DNA of 64,000 nucleotides, from NCBI RefSeq assembly GCF_012927405.1, contig NZ_JABBGM010000008.1, positions 1 through 64,000 on the forward strand, written 5' to 3'. Below the pieces are notes generated by a model. The model saw nothing but the letters and a program-made list of their open reading frames with translations. It did not search any database and was not told the origin of the DNA. Position 1 is the stretch's first letter, and every line of letters starts with the position of its first letter. Of the stretch, positions 25,462 through 34,033 are shown in pieces. The translations under genes were made by a program, and so were the position numbers. This DNA is from Novosphingobium olei. GTDB taxonomy: Bacteria > Pseudomonadota > Alphaproteobacteria > Sphingomonadales > Sphingomonadaceae.

Positions 25462-26841
25462 GTGATCAGGAAGGCCCTGCGCCGTCGATTTTCGCCCACG
25501 ATGGTGCGGTTGGTCGGCGCGGTCTTCGTGTTGCAGCTGTTTTCGAACGCGGCGGCGATCTTCTTCCTGCGGACCCAGCTGGTTGAAGTCATCCAGGCCG
25601 ACCGCGTGCGGCAGGTGGTCGACGTGCGCGACGACCTGCTGGCGGCTTATTACGACGGCGGGCGGGGCGAGCTTGCCGACTTCATCCTGGCCCGGCGCGG
25701 CAGCGCGGCCGATCCGACGGTGTTCGTCGCGTTGACCGGTGGGCAGGGCGCACCGGTGCTGTCGAACCTGGGCGCGTTGCCCAAGGTGCCTGTCGGGCCA
25801 AGGCCAGTGCGGGTGAAGGTGATCCACGGCGTGGGCCTGCCCCCGACCGACGGCGTTGCGCTGGCCGGAAAGCTGCCCGATGGCGAGACGCTGATCGTCG
25901 GCGTCGGCAGCAACAGCGACCGGCGCTTCGACCTTGCCTTCGCCACTGCGATCGGAGTGACGACGGCGGTGGCGATCGCGCTCGCGACGCTGAGCGCGGC
26001 ACTGCTCGGCCTGGTCATCAGCCACCGCACGCACGAGATCGCCGAGACGGCAGCCGAGCTCGCCTCGGGCAATTTCGGCGCGCGCCTGCCGAGCGGGGAG
26101 GCGGGCGACGGGTTCGATCACCTGCGCGGGCAGATCAACCTGATGGCCGAACGCATCGACCAGCTGGTTTCGCAGCTTGCCGCGGTTTCGGGCGCACTGG
26201 CCCACGATCTGCGATCGCCCGTCACGCGGCTGACCGCCGCGATCGAGCGGGCCGGCACTCTGGTCGACGAGCCGCAGGCGATCGAAGCGCTGGAGGCCGC
26301 GCGTGCCGATGCAGATGGCCTGCGCACGATGCTGGAAACGGCGCTGGAGTTGAGCCGGCTCGAGGGCGGCGCGGTGACCGATCGGCGCGTACCGCTGGAC
26401 CTTGCGCAGGTCGCCGAGGATCTCGTCGAGCTGTACGAGCCGCTGGCCGAGCAGGAGGGCGTGACTCTGGTTGCGCAGTTGCAGCCAGCGAGTGTGGTGG
26501 CCGACCGCGAGATGGTGTCGCGCGCGCTGTCCAACCTGATCGACAATGCGATGAAGTACGGCGGGCGCCACATCGTGGTGCGCACGCGCCGCGACGGGGC
26601 GCGGGGCGAGATCGCAGTGATCGACGATGGCCCGGGCATTGCGACCGAAGACCGCGCGCGGGTGGTCGAGCGGTTCGTGCGGCTCGACAACGCGCGGACA
26701 AGGCCGGGCGGCGGGCTCGGCCTTGCCATGGTCGCCGCCGTGGCGCGGCTGCACGGCGGCGAACTGCTGCTGGGCGAAGGCGACGTGGCGGGCGAGGACG
26801 GCGCACACGGCCTTTCAGCTACTCTCAGCCTACCCCGCTGA
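25462..26841 (+). CDS. Sensor histidine kinase
   Basis: A 459-residue kinase; the GTG at 25462 is chosen (GTG 25459 is equivalent), seven bases after the response-regulator stop. Topology: TM1 (LVGAVFVLQLFSNAAAIFFL), a periplasmic sensor of about 115 residues, TM2 (TAVAIALATLSAALLGLVIS), then HAMP, HisKA with ALAHDLRSPVTRL (phospho-His), and HATPase_c with N-box NLIDNAMKYG, DDGPGI and GGGLGLAM. It phosphorylates the adjacent regulator. The last 12 bases overlap, in antisense, the end of the convergent glycosyltransferase-fusion gene. Confidence 0.93.
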   Translation: MIRKALRRRFSPTMVRLVGAVFVLQLFSNAAAIFFLRTQLVEVIQADRVRQVVDVRDDLLAAYYDGGRGELADFILARRGSAADPTVFVALTGGQGAPVLSNLGALPKVPVGPRPVRVKVIHGVGLPPTDGVALAGKLPDGETLIVGVGSNSDRRFDLAFATAIGVTTAVAIALATLSAALLGLVISHRTHEIAETAAELASGNFGARLPSGEAGDGFDHLRGQINLMAERIDQLVSQLAAVSGALAHDLRSPVTRLTAAIERAGTLVDEPQAIEALEAARADADGLRTMLETALELSRLEGGAVTDRRVPLDLAQVAEDLVELYEPLAEQEGVTLVAQLQPASVVADREMVSRALSNLIDNAMKYGGRHIVVRTRRDGARGEIAVIDDGPGIATEDRARVVERFVRLDNARTRPGGGLGLAMVAAVARLHGGELLLGEGDVAGEDGAHGLSATLSLPR

Positions 26842-29800
26842 AGCTGCTGGCGCCGCGACGCGGCCAGTGCGTTCGAGCTTGCCCCAGCCAATACCGAGGC
26901 CCGACAGCGCCGCGCCGATCGCGCGGATGACGACGCCATACATCAGCTGGCGGTAGACGAAGCGCTGGGTCAGCAGCAGCAGCGGATGGAAGCGTTCCTC
27001 GCGCCGGTCGAGCCGGATGGCGACCCAGCCGCAGGCAAGGTCGATCGCGGTGAACACCGCCCAGTACAGCCCCATGCGCAGCACGTCGGTCTGCGTCTGG
27101 GCCCAGCCGTGCTGCATCACGCGGACGATGGTGCCGACGATCGAGATCCCGAGCGCCAGATCGATCAGCGGCGAGATCATCGCGAACACGATCTGGAACA
27201 ACCAGGCCTGCGGCATGCCGACGAAGGCGAGACCCGAGGGACGCCGCTCGAGCAGGATCGAGCGGTGCTTCCACAGGCACTGCAGCGTGCCGAAGGCCCA
27301 GCGGAAGCGCTGCTTGCCAAGCGCGCGCAGGGTTTCGGGCGCTTCGGTCCAGGCGACCGCATCTTCGTCATAGGCGATGCGCCAGCCCTTGCGCTGGATC
27401 GCGATGGTCAGGTCCTGGTCCTCGGCCAGCGTGTCCTCGGGATAGCCGCCGACCGCATCGAGCGCGGCACGGCGCCAGGCGCCGACGGCACCGGGGACGA
27501 CCATGATCGCATCGAAGCGGGTCAATGCGCGGCGTTCGATGTTCTGCGCGGTGACATATTCGACGCCCTGCCAGCGGGTGACGAGGTTGACCCGGTTGCC
27601 CACCTTGGCGTTGCCGGCAACCGCGCCGATCCTGGGATCGACGAACCAGCGCACCAGCCGCGCGATCGTGGCCGGTTCGAACTGGGTATCGGCATCGAGC
27701 GCGACGACGATCTCCCCGCTGGCGGCGGCCAGCGCGCGGTTGAGCGCCTTGGCCTTGCCGCCGTTGACCATCGTCATCAGCCGCACGCGCGGTTCGTCGC
27801 CGAAGGCCTGGGCCACGATCTCGCTGGTACGGTCCTTCGAACCGTCGTCGGCGACGATCACCTCGAGCCGGCCATAGTCGCTGCCGAGGATGCGGCGGAC
27901 CGAGGCTTCGATCACGCGCTCTTCGTTGAACGCTGGGATGATGACGGTGACGAGCGGCTCCTCGCCCCAGGCGGCGGGGTTTTCCTCCGCCTCGGGCGGC
28001 TGGCGGCGGTTGGGCAGCAGGGCAAGCCCGGCCAGCCCGACTGCGCGGATCACGCCCAGCGCGATGGCGAAGAAGAACGTCCAGTTGAGGCCGGCGAGCA
28101 CCAGCGCGAGCATCGAGAAGATCGCCACGTCGGCGCGCACCGCAGTGAGGTCCCAGCCGCCGACCTTGGGCATGACCGCATCGCGATCGAGCCCGGCGAG
28201 CGTTGAGACGGGAACGAGGCGGTAGCCATCGGCCTCGAGCCGCTGGATGATCTGGGGCAGGGCCTTGACCGTCTCGGCGCGATTGCCGCCGCCATCGTGG
28301 AGCAGCACGACGTTGGCGGTGCGATCCGCCGTCGCATTCTCGATGCCGGACACGGCGGCATCGGCGATGTCCTGCGCGTTCTTGACCTTCCAGTCGTTGG
28401 TGTCGGCGTGGAGCCCGACGATGGTGTAGCCCTGTTCCTGCGCGAGCAGTGCCGGGCCCAGTTCATCCGGCGTGGTCGGCTCGGCATCGCCGAAGTAGGG
28501 CGCGCGGAACAGGCGGGTGGACCGGCCGGTGTAGGCTTCGATCAGGCGCTGCGTGGCGTTGAGTTCCAGCTTCACGCCCGCCGGCGTTTCGTCCGCCATG
28601 TTGGGGTGGGTGTAGCTGTGGTTGCCGATCTCGTCGCCGTCGGCGTTGATCCGTTCGAGCAGGCCGCGGTTGCCGACGCCGTTTTCGCCGACGATGAAGA
28701 ACGTGGCGGGCACGTTGTAGTGTTCCAGCACCGACAGGATCTTCGGCGTCCAGGTCGGATCCGGACCATCGTCGAAGGTCAGTGCGACGAGCTTTGGCCG
28801 GCTGCCGGTGCGGCGCACCACGTAAGGGGTGGGCAGGCTGACGTAGCGTTCGTTCGAGACGAGGCCGGACTTGGGATCGAACGCCACTTCGCGGCTGCCG
28901 CCCTGGGGCACGGCATCGACACGCAGGATCTCTCCATCGCCTTCGACGTCGACGTTGTTGGTCTGCGCGATCGCGCCGAAATCGGGGCGGACGGGCGAAT
29001 GGCTGCGCCAGGAGCTGAGCGCCGTCCAGAAGCCGGGGTCTTCCGATCCCAGGCGCCACAGCGCGACGTTGCCGAGGCCGAGACGCGAAAGCATCTGCAT
29101 CTGGTTCCAGCTTGCCGCGGCATCGAGCATCCACACGTCATGGCGGATGGGCGGCGTACCGGCGTTGTTGTCGGCATCGTCGGTATAGGCAAAGCCGGTG
29201 TTGCCGCTGGCCTTGTCCCACATCGGGACCGCGCCGCTGTCGTGCGCCGAAAGCCACGCTTCCTCGACCGTCAGGCTGTCGGCCTTGCCGTCGTGCCAGT
29301 CATAGCCATAGTTGCCCAGCGCAACGATCAGCTTCGAGCGATCGACGCCCTGGAGCTGCGCTGCCAAGTGCGAGGCGAACCAGCCCTGCGAGGCGATCGG
29401 GCCGCTCTGCCCGCCCTGCCAGTGTTCGTCATAGGCCATCAGCACGACCTTGTCGGCCACTTGCGCCAGCGCGCGTGCCGACCATTCCGGGCTGTCGATC
29501 GGCATCGTCACCGCGACGACACGGTGCGCCGGTGCAAGGCGCGCGTGAAGATCGGCCGCGAGATTGCGCACGCCGGCAACGCCCGTGTAGGGAAGGTTTT
29601 CGAAGTCGATCATCACGCCGCCATCGCCCGACTTGTCGAGCGCCTGCGCAACCTGGTCGGCCAGCGCGTGTCGGCGGGCCGGATTGGCCAGCAGCGCGGC
29701 GGTGCCGGTGCCGTCCCACGTGCCATCGACCACGTTCTGCAGCACCGGCACCACCAGCGGATGGTGCAGCGCGCTTGCCAGCACGCGGCGCATCGGCGCA

Positions 29801-30201
29801 TCGTCCGTGACGTTGAGGCGGCCCTGGTGATCGATCGACATCAGCGTTGGGGCAAGCCAGTCGAGCTGGCCGACGTGGCGGGCAAGCACGGGCGCGCTGT
29901 TATCGGTCCACGATGTGTAGAAGCCGACCGTCAGCGCCGATCCCTTCGTCGCGGCCGCGTGGGTGCGATGCCCGCCAAGCAGATCGGCAAGCTTGCGCGA
30001 GATGCGGCTCACCTGCGTCTTGAGCGGCAGCGGCGCCATGCGTTCGAAACCCAGCGGCAAGGGCCGCGCCGCCGGAACGGTGACGACCGTGGTCGCGAAG
30101 ACGAACGCCAGCACTACCAACAGCGCTAGCACGCCAAAGGCCGTGCGGCGCGTCAGTCGCCGGCGGCGTCCGGTGGGATCGAAGAAGATAGGGCGTGGCA
30201 T
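26830..30201 (-). CDS. GH18-like / NodB deacetylase / GT2 glycosyltransferase fusion
   Basis: A 1123-residue three-domain protein starting at ATG 30201. After an N-terminal membrane anchor (about residues 20-42), residues 90-400 form a YaaH-like GH18 domain with GVMIDFENLP (catalytic Glu near 201). Residues 470-660 are a NodB polysaccharide deacetylase (TFDDGPDPTW, NHSYTHP, FRAPYFGD, LLHDGGGNR). Residues 745-1000 are a GT2 processive synthase with PAFNEE, ADDGS, DAD, EDQDLT and QRFRW, followed by four or more TM segments. It probably makes, deacetylates and trims a beta-linked extracellular polymer, comparable to PNAG machinery in one chain. Confidence 0.9.
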   Translation of the reverse strand: MPRPIFFDPTGRRRRLTRRTAFGVLALLVVLAFVFATTVVTVPAARPLPLGFERMAPLPLKTQVSRISRKLADLLGGHRTHAAATKGSALTVGFYTSWTDNSAPVLARHVGQLDWLAPTLMSIDHQGRLNVTDDAPMRRVLASALHHPLVVPVLQNVVDGTWDGTGTAALLANPARRHALADQVAQALDKSGDGGVMIDFENLPYTGVAGVRNLAADLHARLAPAHRVVAVTMPIDSPEWSARALAQVADKVVLMAYDEHWQGGQSGPIASQGWFASHLAAQLQGVDRSKLIVALGNYGYDWHDGKADSLTVEEAWLSAHDSGAVPMWDKASGNTGFAYTDDADNNAGTPPIRHDVWMLDAAASWNQMQMLSRLGLGNVALWRLGSEDPGFWTALSSWRSHSPVRPDFGAIAQTNNVDVEGDGEILRVDAVPQGGSREVAFDPKSGLVSNERYVSLPTPYVVRRTGSRPKLVALTFDDGPDPTWTPKILSVLEHYNVPATFFIVGENGVGNRGLLERINADGDEIGNHSYTHPNMADETPAGVKLELNATQRLIEAYTGRSTRLFRAPYFGDAEPTTPDELGPALLAQEQGYTIVGLHADTNDWKVKNAQDIADAAVSGIENATADRTANVVLLHDGGGNRAETVKALPQIIQRLEADGYRLVPVSTLAGLDRDAVMPKVGGWDLTAVRADVAIFSMLALVLAGLNWTFFFAIALGVIRAVGLAGLALLPNRRQPPEAEENPAAWGEEPLVTVIIPAFNEERVIEASVRRILGSDYGRLEVIVADDGSKDRTSEIVAQAFGDEPRVRLMTMVNGGKAKALNRALAAASGEIVVALDADTQFEPATIARLVRWFVDPRIGAVAGNAKVGNRVNLVTRWQGVEYVTAQNIERRALTRFDAIMVVPGAVGAWRRAALDAVGGYPEDTLAEDQDLTIAIQRKGWRIAYDEDAVAWTEAPETLRALGKQRFRWAFGTLQCLWKHRSILLERRPSGLAFVGMPQAWLFQIVFAMISPLIDLALGISIVGTIVRVMQHGWAQTQTDVLRMGLYWAVFTAIDLACGWVAIRLDRREERFHPLLLLTQRFVYRQLMYGVVIRAIGAALSGLGIGWGKLERTGRVAAPAASAG

Positions 30202-30844
30202 CGGCGATTTCCCGGCGGGACCAGGCCGGTGCCTGATTCCGCAATCCAACATGACAAAGGCAAGGGTTGCCGACGCTCAGCGAATCAAAGCGGAGGAAGG
30301 CTGGCCCACTGTTGCGTCCCGATTGCCATCCCGCGCCGGTCGGGGCGGTGTCCGCGATCTGAAATTTTGGTCATCAAAGCCGCGTTCGATCACGACACAG
30401 TTGATCGGGATGATCTCAACCTATTGCCAAAAATGGATTTTCATGGCCCGTCTTGACCCACCTTCGGCCAGAGGGAGGATCCTCCAGGTCGTGTAGAACG
30501 AGGCATGATCGATTTCGACGCGATGGGCCCGCCCGATGGCGCGGCGCCGGCGGACAGCAGCGAAGCGCTGCCCGTTGGTGATCGTGAACGTCGGGAGGGG
30601 GTGACGGTGGGCATCCGGCGAAAGTGAATCGGAACAGGGGACCGTCTCGTTGCGATTCGTGCCGGCTGCTCACCGTCGAGGACCGAAATAGGCAACGAAC
30701 TCATTCACCTGCGTGAGCGGAACATTACGGTTTGGCCATGGACCCGATCGTTCGACGCCATCGAATGGCGCGATCGACATTTTCATGGTGCTGGCCTGCA
30801 TCGCGCTGGGCTAAGTCGCAGGCTCCACAGACAGGATTTCAGCC
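30202..30844. other. Gene-poor stretch with a decayed minus-strand reading frame
   Basis: This 643-base region lacks a complete gene. On the minus strand an 82-codon frame is open from 30669 to a TAG at 30421-30423 but has no start codon; it reads as a basic protein C-terminus (RRRRAIGRAHRVEIDHASFY, ILPLAEGGSRRAMKIHFWQ). It looks like a remnant of a lost gene, possibly from a mobile element, but I cannot name it. The last part before 30845 is the probable promoter region of the dioxygenase gene. Confidence 0.4.
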
Positions 30845-31699
30845 ATGGCGACCCAGCCGGTATTCTTCCTTTCGCACGGGGGCGGTCCCTGGCCCTGGCT
30901 GGATGGGCCATTCCGCGAAGGTTTCGCGCTGCTGGAAGCCTCGCTTCGGGCGCTGCCTGCCATGCTGCCCGAACCACCCAAGGCGGTGCTGGTCATATCC
31001 GGCCACTGGGAGGAGCCGGGCTTTGCGGTGTCGAGCGCGCCGCGGCCGGGCATGGTCTATGACTATTTCGGCTTTCCCGAACACACCTACCACATCTCCT
31101 ATCCTGCGCCGGGATCACCCGAAGTTGCGGCCCGCGTTGTCGAACTGGGCATGGCCGCGGGCATTCCGATCGGTGTCGATCCGACCCGCGGGTTCGATCA
31201 TGGCACGTTCTCGATGCTCCAGCCGATCTATCCCGATGCGCAGGTGCCCGTCGTCAGCCTGGCGATGCGTGCGGACTACGATGTCGATGCGCACCTCGCG
31301 CTCGGCCGCGCGCTTGCCCCGCTGCGCGATGAAGGCGTGGTCGTCGTCGGATCGGGGTTCACCTTCCACAACCTCCGGCTGTTCAACCCCGAGGGGCGCC
31401 GCCCATCGGCCGCATTCGATGGCTGGCTGCGTCACGTGCTGACCGAAGTCTCGCCAGAGGAGCGCGAGCAGCAGTTGCAGGCCTGGGAAAGCGCGCCGTG
31501 CGCCCGCGAAGCCCACGCACGCGAGGATCACCTGATACCGCTGATGGTGGCGGTTGGCGCGGCGGGCGCCGATCCGGGCACCTGCATCTATGCGCAGGAC
31601 GATCTGCGCGGCGGGATCACCGCGTCATCGTACCGCTTTTCGCAGGACACGACGCCGAGCGTGCACGACCTGCTGCGCAAGGCCCACCACGCCCTCTAG
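30845..31699 (+). CDS. LigB/DODA-type extradiol ring-cleavage dioxygenase
   Basis: A 284-residue class III extradiol dioxygenase. Metal and active-site residues are present: His11 (SHGGGPW), His54 (ISGHWEE), His119 (GFDHGTF), His175 (GFTFHN) and His229 (REDHL). This resembles plant DODA and bacterial YgiD, which bind Zn or Fe and open catechol rings such as DOPA. It stands alone with no aromatic-pathway genes nearby, so the substrate is unknown. Its stop codon TAG coincides with the CTAG target of a miniature inverted-repeat element. Confidence 0.9.
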   Translation: MATQPVFFLSHGGGPWPWLDGPFREGFALLEASLRALPAMLPEPPKAVLVISGHWEEPGFAVSSAPRPGMVYDYFGFPEHTYHISYPAPGSPEVAARVVELGMAAGIPIGVDPTRGFDHGTFSMLQPIYPDAQVPVVSLAMRADYDVDAHLALGRALAPLRDEGVVVVGSGFTFHNLRLFNPEGRRPSAAFDGWLRHVLTEVSPEEREQQLQAWESAPCAREAHAREDHLIPLMVAVGAAGADPGTCIYAQDDLRGGITASSYRFSQDTTPSVHDLLRKAHHAL

Positions 31700-31963
31700 G
31701 CCGTAAACTCATAAACCACTCCGTCGAGGCGTCGAAATGACGAACGCATCGGGCCAAGGCGCCCGCCGGGAGGGCTGGTTGCCCTTCCAAGGGCGGCTTG
31801 GTTCGAGACGGAAGTCATTTCGACGTCCTTCGGATTTGACCAAAACGGCCATCTGCCGCGTCAGTCGGGCTGGAAATATCGACATATTCCTGCGCCCTTC
31901 TTCCTTGCACCTGGCCGTTTTGCCTCAAACCTCGACGGTGCGGTTTATGAGTTTACGGCCTAG
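31696..31963. mobile_element. MITE-like element with 21-bp perfect inverted ends and CTAG duplication
   Basis: The ends (TA)GGCCGTAAACTCATAAACC at 31697-31717 and their exact complement at 31942-31962 form perfect 21-bp inverted repeats; after three mismatched bases another nine (CCGTCGAGG) also match. CTAG flanks each end (31696-31699 and 31960-31963), as for IS5-type target duplication. Inside are further inverted pairs: CGTCGAAATGAC (31730-31741) with GTCATTTCGACG (31814-31825), and CAAAACGGCCA (31841-31851) with TGGCCGTTTTG (31912-31922). No transposase is encoded. It is probably mobilised by an IS5-family transposase in trans. Confidence 0.85.
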
Positions 31964-32376
31964 TCATCGTCGAGCCTGCGCCCCATCGTGACCACGGCAT
32001 TTTCTTCATAGCCAAGCGCGGCATAGAATGCCTTGGTCGCGATGTTGTCGTGCCGGACCATGAACATGATCTTGGGGCAGCGGCGTGCCTTGAGCCACTG
32101 TTCGGCGGCGGCCATCAGTGCCGCGCCGATCCCGGCGCGACGCTGCGCGGGATCGACGCCGAGATAGTAGACCCAGCCTCGATGGCCATCGAAGCCCACC
32201 ATCACGGCGCCTGCGAGCGCGCCGTCGGTTTCGGCAAGCAAGACATCGCTCGTCTCGTTGGCAAGGGCGAGGCGGAAATCGGCGTTGGCATCGTTCCACG
32301 GGCGGGTCAGGCCAGCGGCCTGCCACAGTGCGACGGTGGGCGCTTCGTCGCCGGGAAGGGCGGTGCGGATGGTCAT
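31960..32376 (-). CDS. GNAT-family N-acetyltransferase
   Basis: A 138-residue acetyltransferase. The acetyl-CoA loop is the Q/R-x-x-G-x-G/A type [20 protein letters not shown] (about residues 75-94), preceded by the beta-4 strand GWVYYLGV and followed by [10 protein letters not shown]. It resembles the YpeA-type GNATs, whose substrates are unknown. Its TAG stop lies in the right CTAG copy of the miniature element, so the insertion preserved the reading frame. Confidence 0.9.
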   Translation of the reverse strand: MTIRTALPGDEAPTVALWQAAGLTRPWNDANADFRLALANETSDVLLAETDGALAGAVMVGFDGHRGWVYYLGVDPAQRRAGIGAALMAAAEQWLKARRCPKIMFMVRHDNIATKAFYAALGYEENAVVTMGRRLDDD

Positions 32377-32462
32377 GCGTCTCGTGCTCTTTCGCCAAAG
32401 CCGATGAGGAAGCGCAAAGGCTGCGCCTTTGCAACCCTGCGCCGCGCCTTGTAAGGGGCGGC

Positions 32463-33527
32463 ATGTCCACCCATTCCGATCGTGCCTGGCTAGACGAGGC
32501 GATCCGCCGCATCGCGGCCGACTACAACCGTTCGGCCGATACGCACCTGATCCGTGTCGAACTCCCGCGCTATCCGGGGATCGACCTCTATCTCAAGGAC
32601 GAGAGCTCGCATCCGACCGGCAGCCTCAAGCACCGGCTGGCGCGTTCGCTGTTCCTCTATGCGCTGTGCAATGCCAGGATCGGGCCGGACACCTGCGTGA
32701 TCGAGGCGTCTTCGGGATCGACCGCAGTGTCGGAAGCCTATTTCGCGCGGATGCTGGGCCTGCGCTACATCGCGGTCGTGCCCGCGACGACGGCCGAGGC
32801 CAAGCTCGAGGCGATCCGCTTCCAGGGCGGCGAGATCCACAAGGTCGACGATGCGCGGACCGTCTATGCAGAGGCCGAGCGGCTCGCGGTCGAAACCCGG
32901 GGCATCTATCTCGACCAGTTCACCAATGCCGAGCGCGCCACCGATTGGCGCGGCAACAACAACATCGCCGAAAGCATCTTCGCGCAGATGGCGCAGGAAG
33001 CGCACGCAATTCCGGCATGGATCGTGTGTGGTGCGGGGACGGGCGGCACTTCGGCGACGATCGGGCGCTTCATCCGCTACCGCGCGCACGCCACACGGCT
33101 GTGCGTGGCCGATCCGCAAGCCTCGGTGTTCCACCGCCACTTCGCCGATCGCAGCGTGACCGGCCTTCCGCCGGGCGAAGCGTGCTGCATCGAAGGCATC
33201 GGCCGGCCGCGCGTCGAACCGAGCTTCGTGCCCGAAGTGATCGACCGGATGATCGCCGTGGCCGACGCCGACAGCATCGGTGCGATGCGCGCGCTGTCGC
33301 AGGCGCTGGGGCGCAGGGTCGGCGGCTCGACCGGCACCAACATCGTCGCCTGTGCGCAGATCGTGCGGGAAATGGCGGCGCGTGGGGAAACCGGCAGCGT
33401 GGTGACGCTGCTGTGCGATGGCGGCGATCGCTATGCCACGACCTACTACGACGATGCCTGGCTCGCTGCGCGGGCAATCGATTGGCAGCCGGCGGCGGGG
33501 GACATAACGGATCTGCTGGCGGGGTGA
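32463..33527 (+). CDS. Fold-type II PLP enzyme, cysteine synthase-like (Cds1-like)
   Basis: A 354-residue enzyme starting at ATG 32463 with AGGGG upstream. The Schiff-base Lys is in [17 protein letters not shown] (about residue 53); [13 protein letters not shown] is the substrate loop, [12 protein letters not shown] binds the phosphate, and GSTGTNIVA is near the end. This combination matches the Cds1-like cysteine desulfhydrases better than CysK, but assignment from motifs alone is provisional. Reaction expected: beta-elimination or replacement at cysteine or serine, releasing sulfide. It stands alone. Confidence 0.85.
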   Translation: MSTHSDRAWLDEAIRRIAADYNRSADTHLIRVELPRYPGIDLYLKDESSHPTGSLKHRLARSLFLYALCNARIGPDTCVIEASSGSTAVSEAYFARMLGLRYIAVVPATTAEAKLEAIRFQGGEIHKVDDARTVYAEAERLAVETRGIYLDQFTNAERATDWRGNNNIAESIFAQMAQEAHAIPAWIVCGAGTGGTSATIGRFIRYRAHATRLCVADPQASVFHRHFADRSVTGLPPGEACCIEGIGRPRVEPSFVPEVIDRMIAVADADSIGAMRALSQALGRRVGGSTGTNIVACAQIVREMAARGETGSVVTLLCDGGDRYATTYYDDAWLAARAIDWQPAAGDITDLLAG

Positions 33528-33546
33528 GGGGGCCTCGGCTCGGGGT

Positions 33547-34023
33547 TCAGTCCTGCGGAGGCGCCTTGATCATCTGGGCTTCGAGCACGGCGCGAAGGGC
33601 TGGCGAAAGCGGCGAAGAGCCGCTGGCATCGGCCTGCACGAAAACCGTCGTGCACAGTCCGGCGCAGCGTCCGCCCTGGATCAACGCCTGGCCGATCTCG
33701 TATGACGAAGTGCCGATGCGCAGGATGCCGGTGCGGATCTCGACCGTCTCGTCATCGCGGTGGAAGACTTCGGCGAGGTAACTCACCCGGCTGTCGGCGG
33801 TGACGATGCGGCCGCGGCCGTGCGCGGCGCCCAGCGATTCGCCGCTGGCGGCGTTCGTCGCGTTGAAGATCGCGCGCGAAAAGCGCGAGCGCGCTTCGTC
33901 GTAGTATCCGGCGACCGCGATGTTGTTGACATGCCGCAGCATGTCTTCGTCGGTATAACGCGTCTGGATCTGGCAGACGTGCGGGTAGATCGCGGGATCG
34001 AGCCGCCAGGCGGGGGGCTTCAT
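33547..34023 (-). CDS. Hotdog-fold acyl-CoA thioesterase
   Basis: A 158-residue protein from ATG 34023. The hotdog signature TRYTDEDMLRHVNNIAVAGYYDEARSR is split here at residues about 20-45: the YTD-x-x-x-x-x-HVNN motif supplies the catalytic Asp. The remainder gives strands EIRTGILRIGTSSYEIGQAL and CTTVFVQ. It probably hydrolyses short or aromatic acyl-CoAs, as do 4HBT-family members. It lies ten bases after the guaA stop on the same strand, so it is likely cotranscribed with it. Confidence 0.9.
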   Translation of the reverse strand: MKPPAWRLDPAIYPHVCQIQTRYTDEDMLRHVNNIAVAGYYDEARSRFSRAIFNATNAASGESLGAAHGRGRIVTADSRVSYLAEVFHRDDETVEIRTGILRIGTSSYEIGQALIQGGRCAGLCTTVFVQADASGSSPLSPALRAVLEAQMIKAPPQD

Positions 34024-34033
34024 GGGTGTGTCC

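Noticed and set aside
28297..30129. A 610-codon plus-strand frame
   Set aside because: It is antisense to the GH18-deacetylase-glycosyltransferase fusion and contains no recognisable domain.
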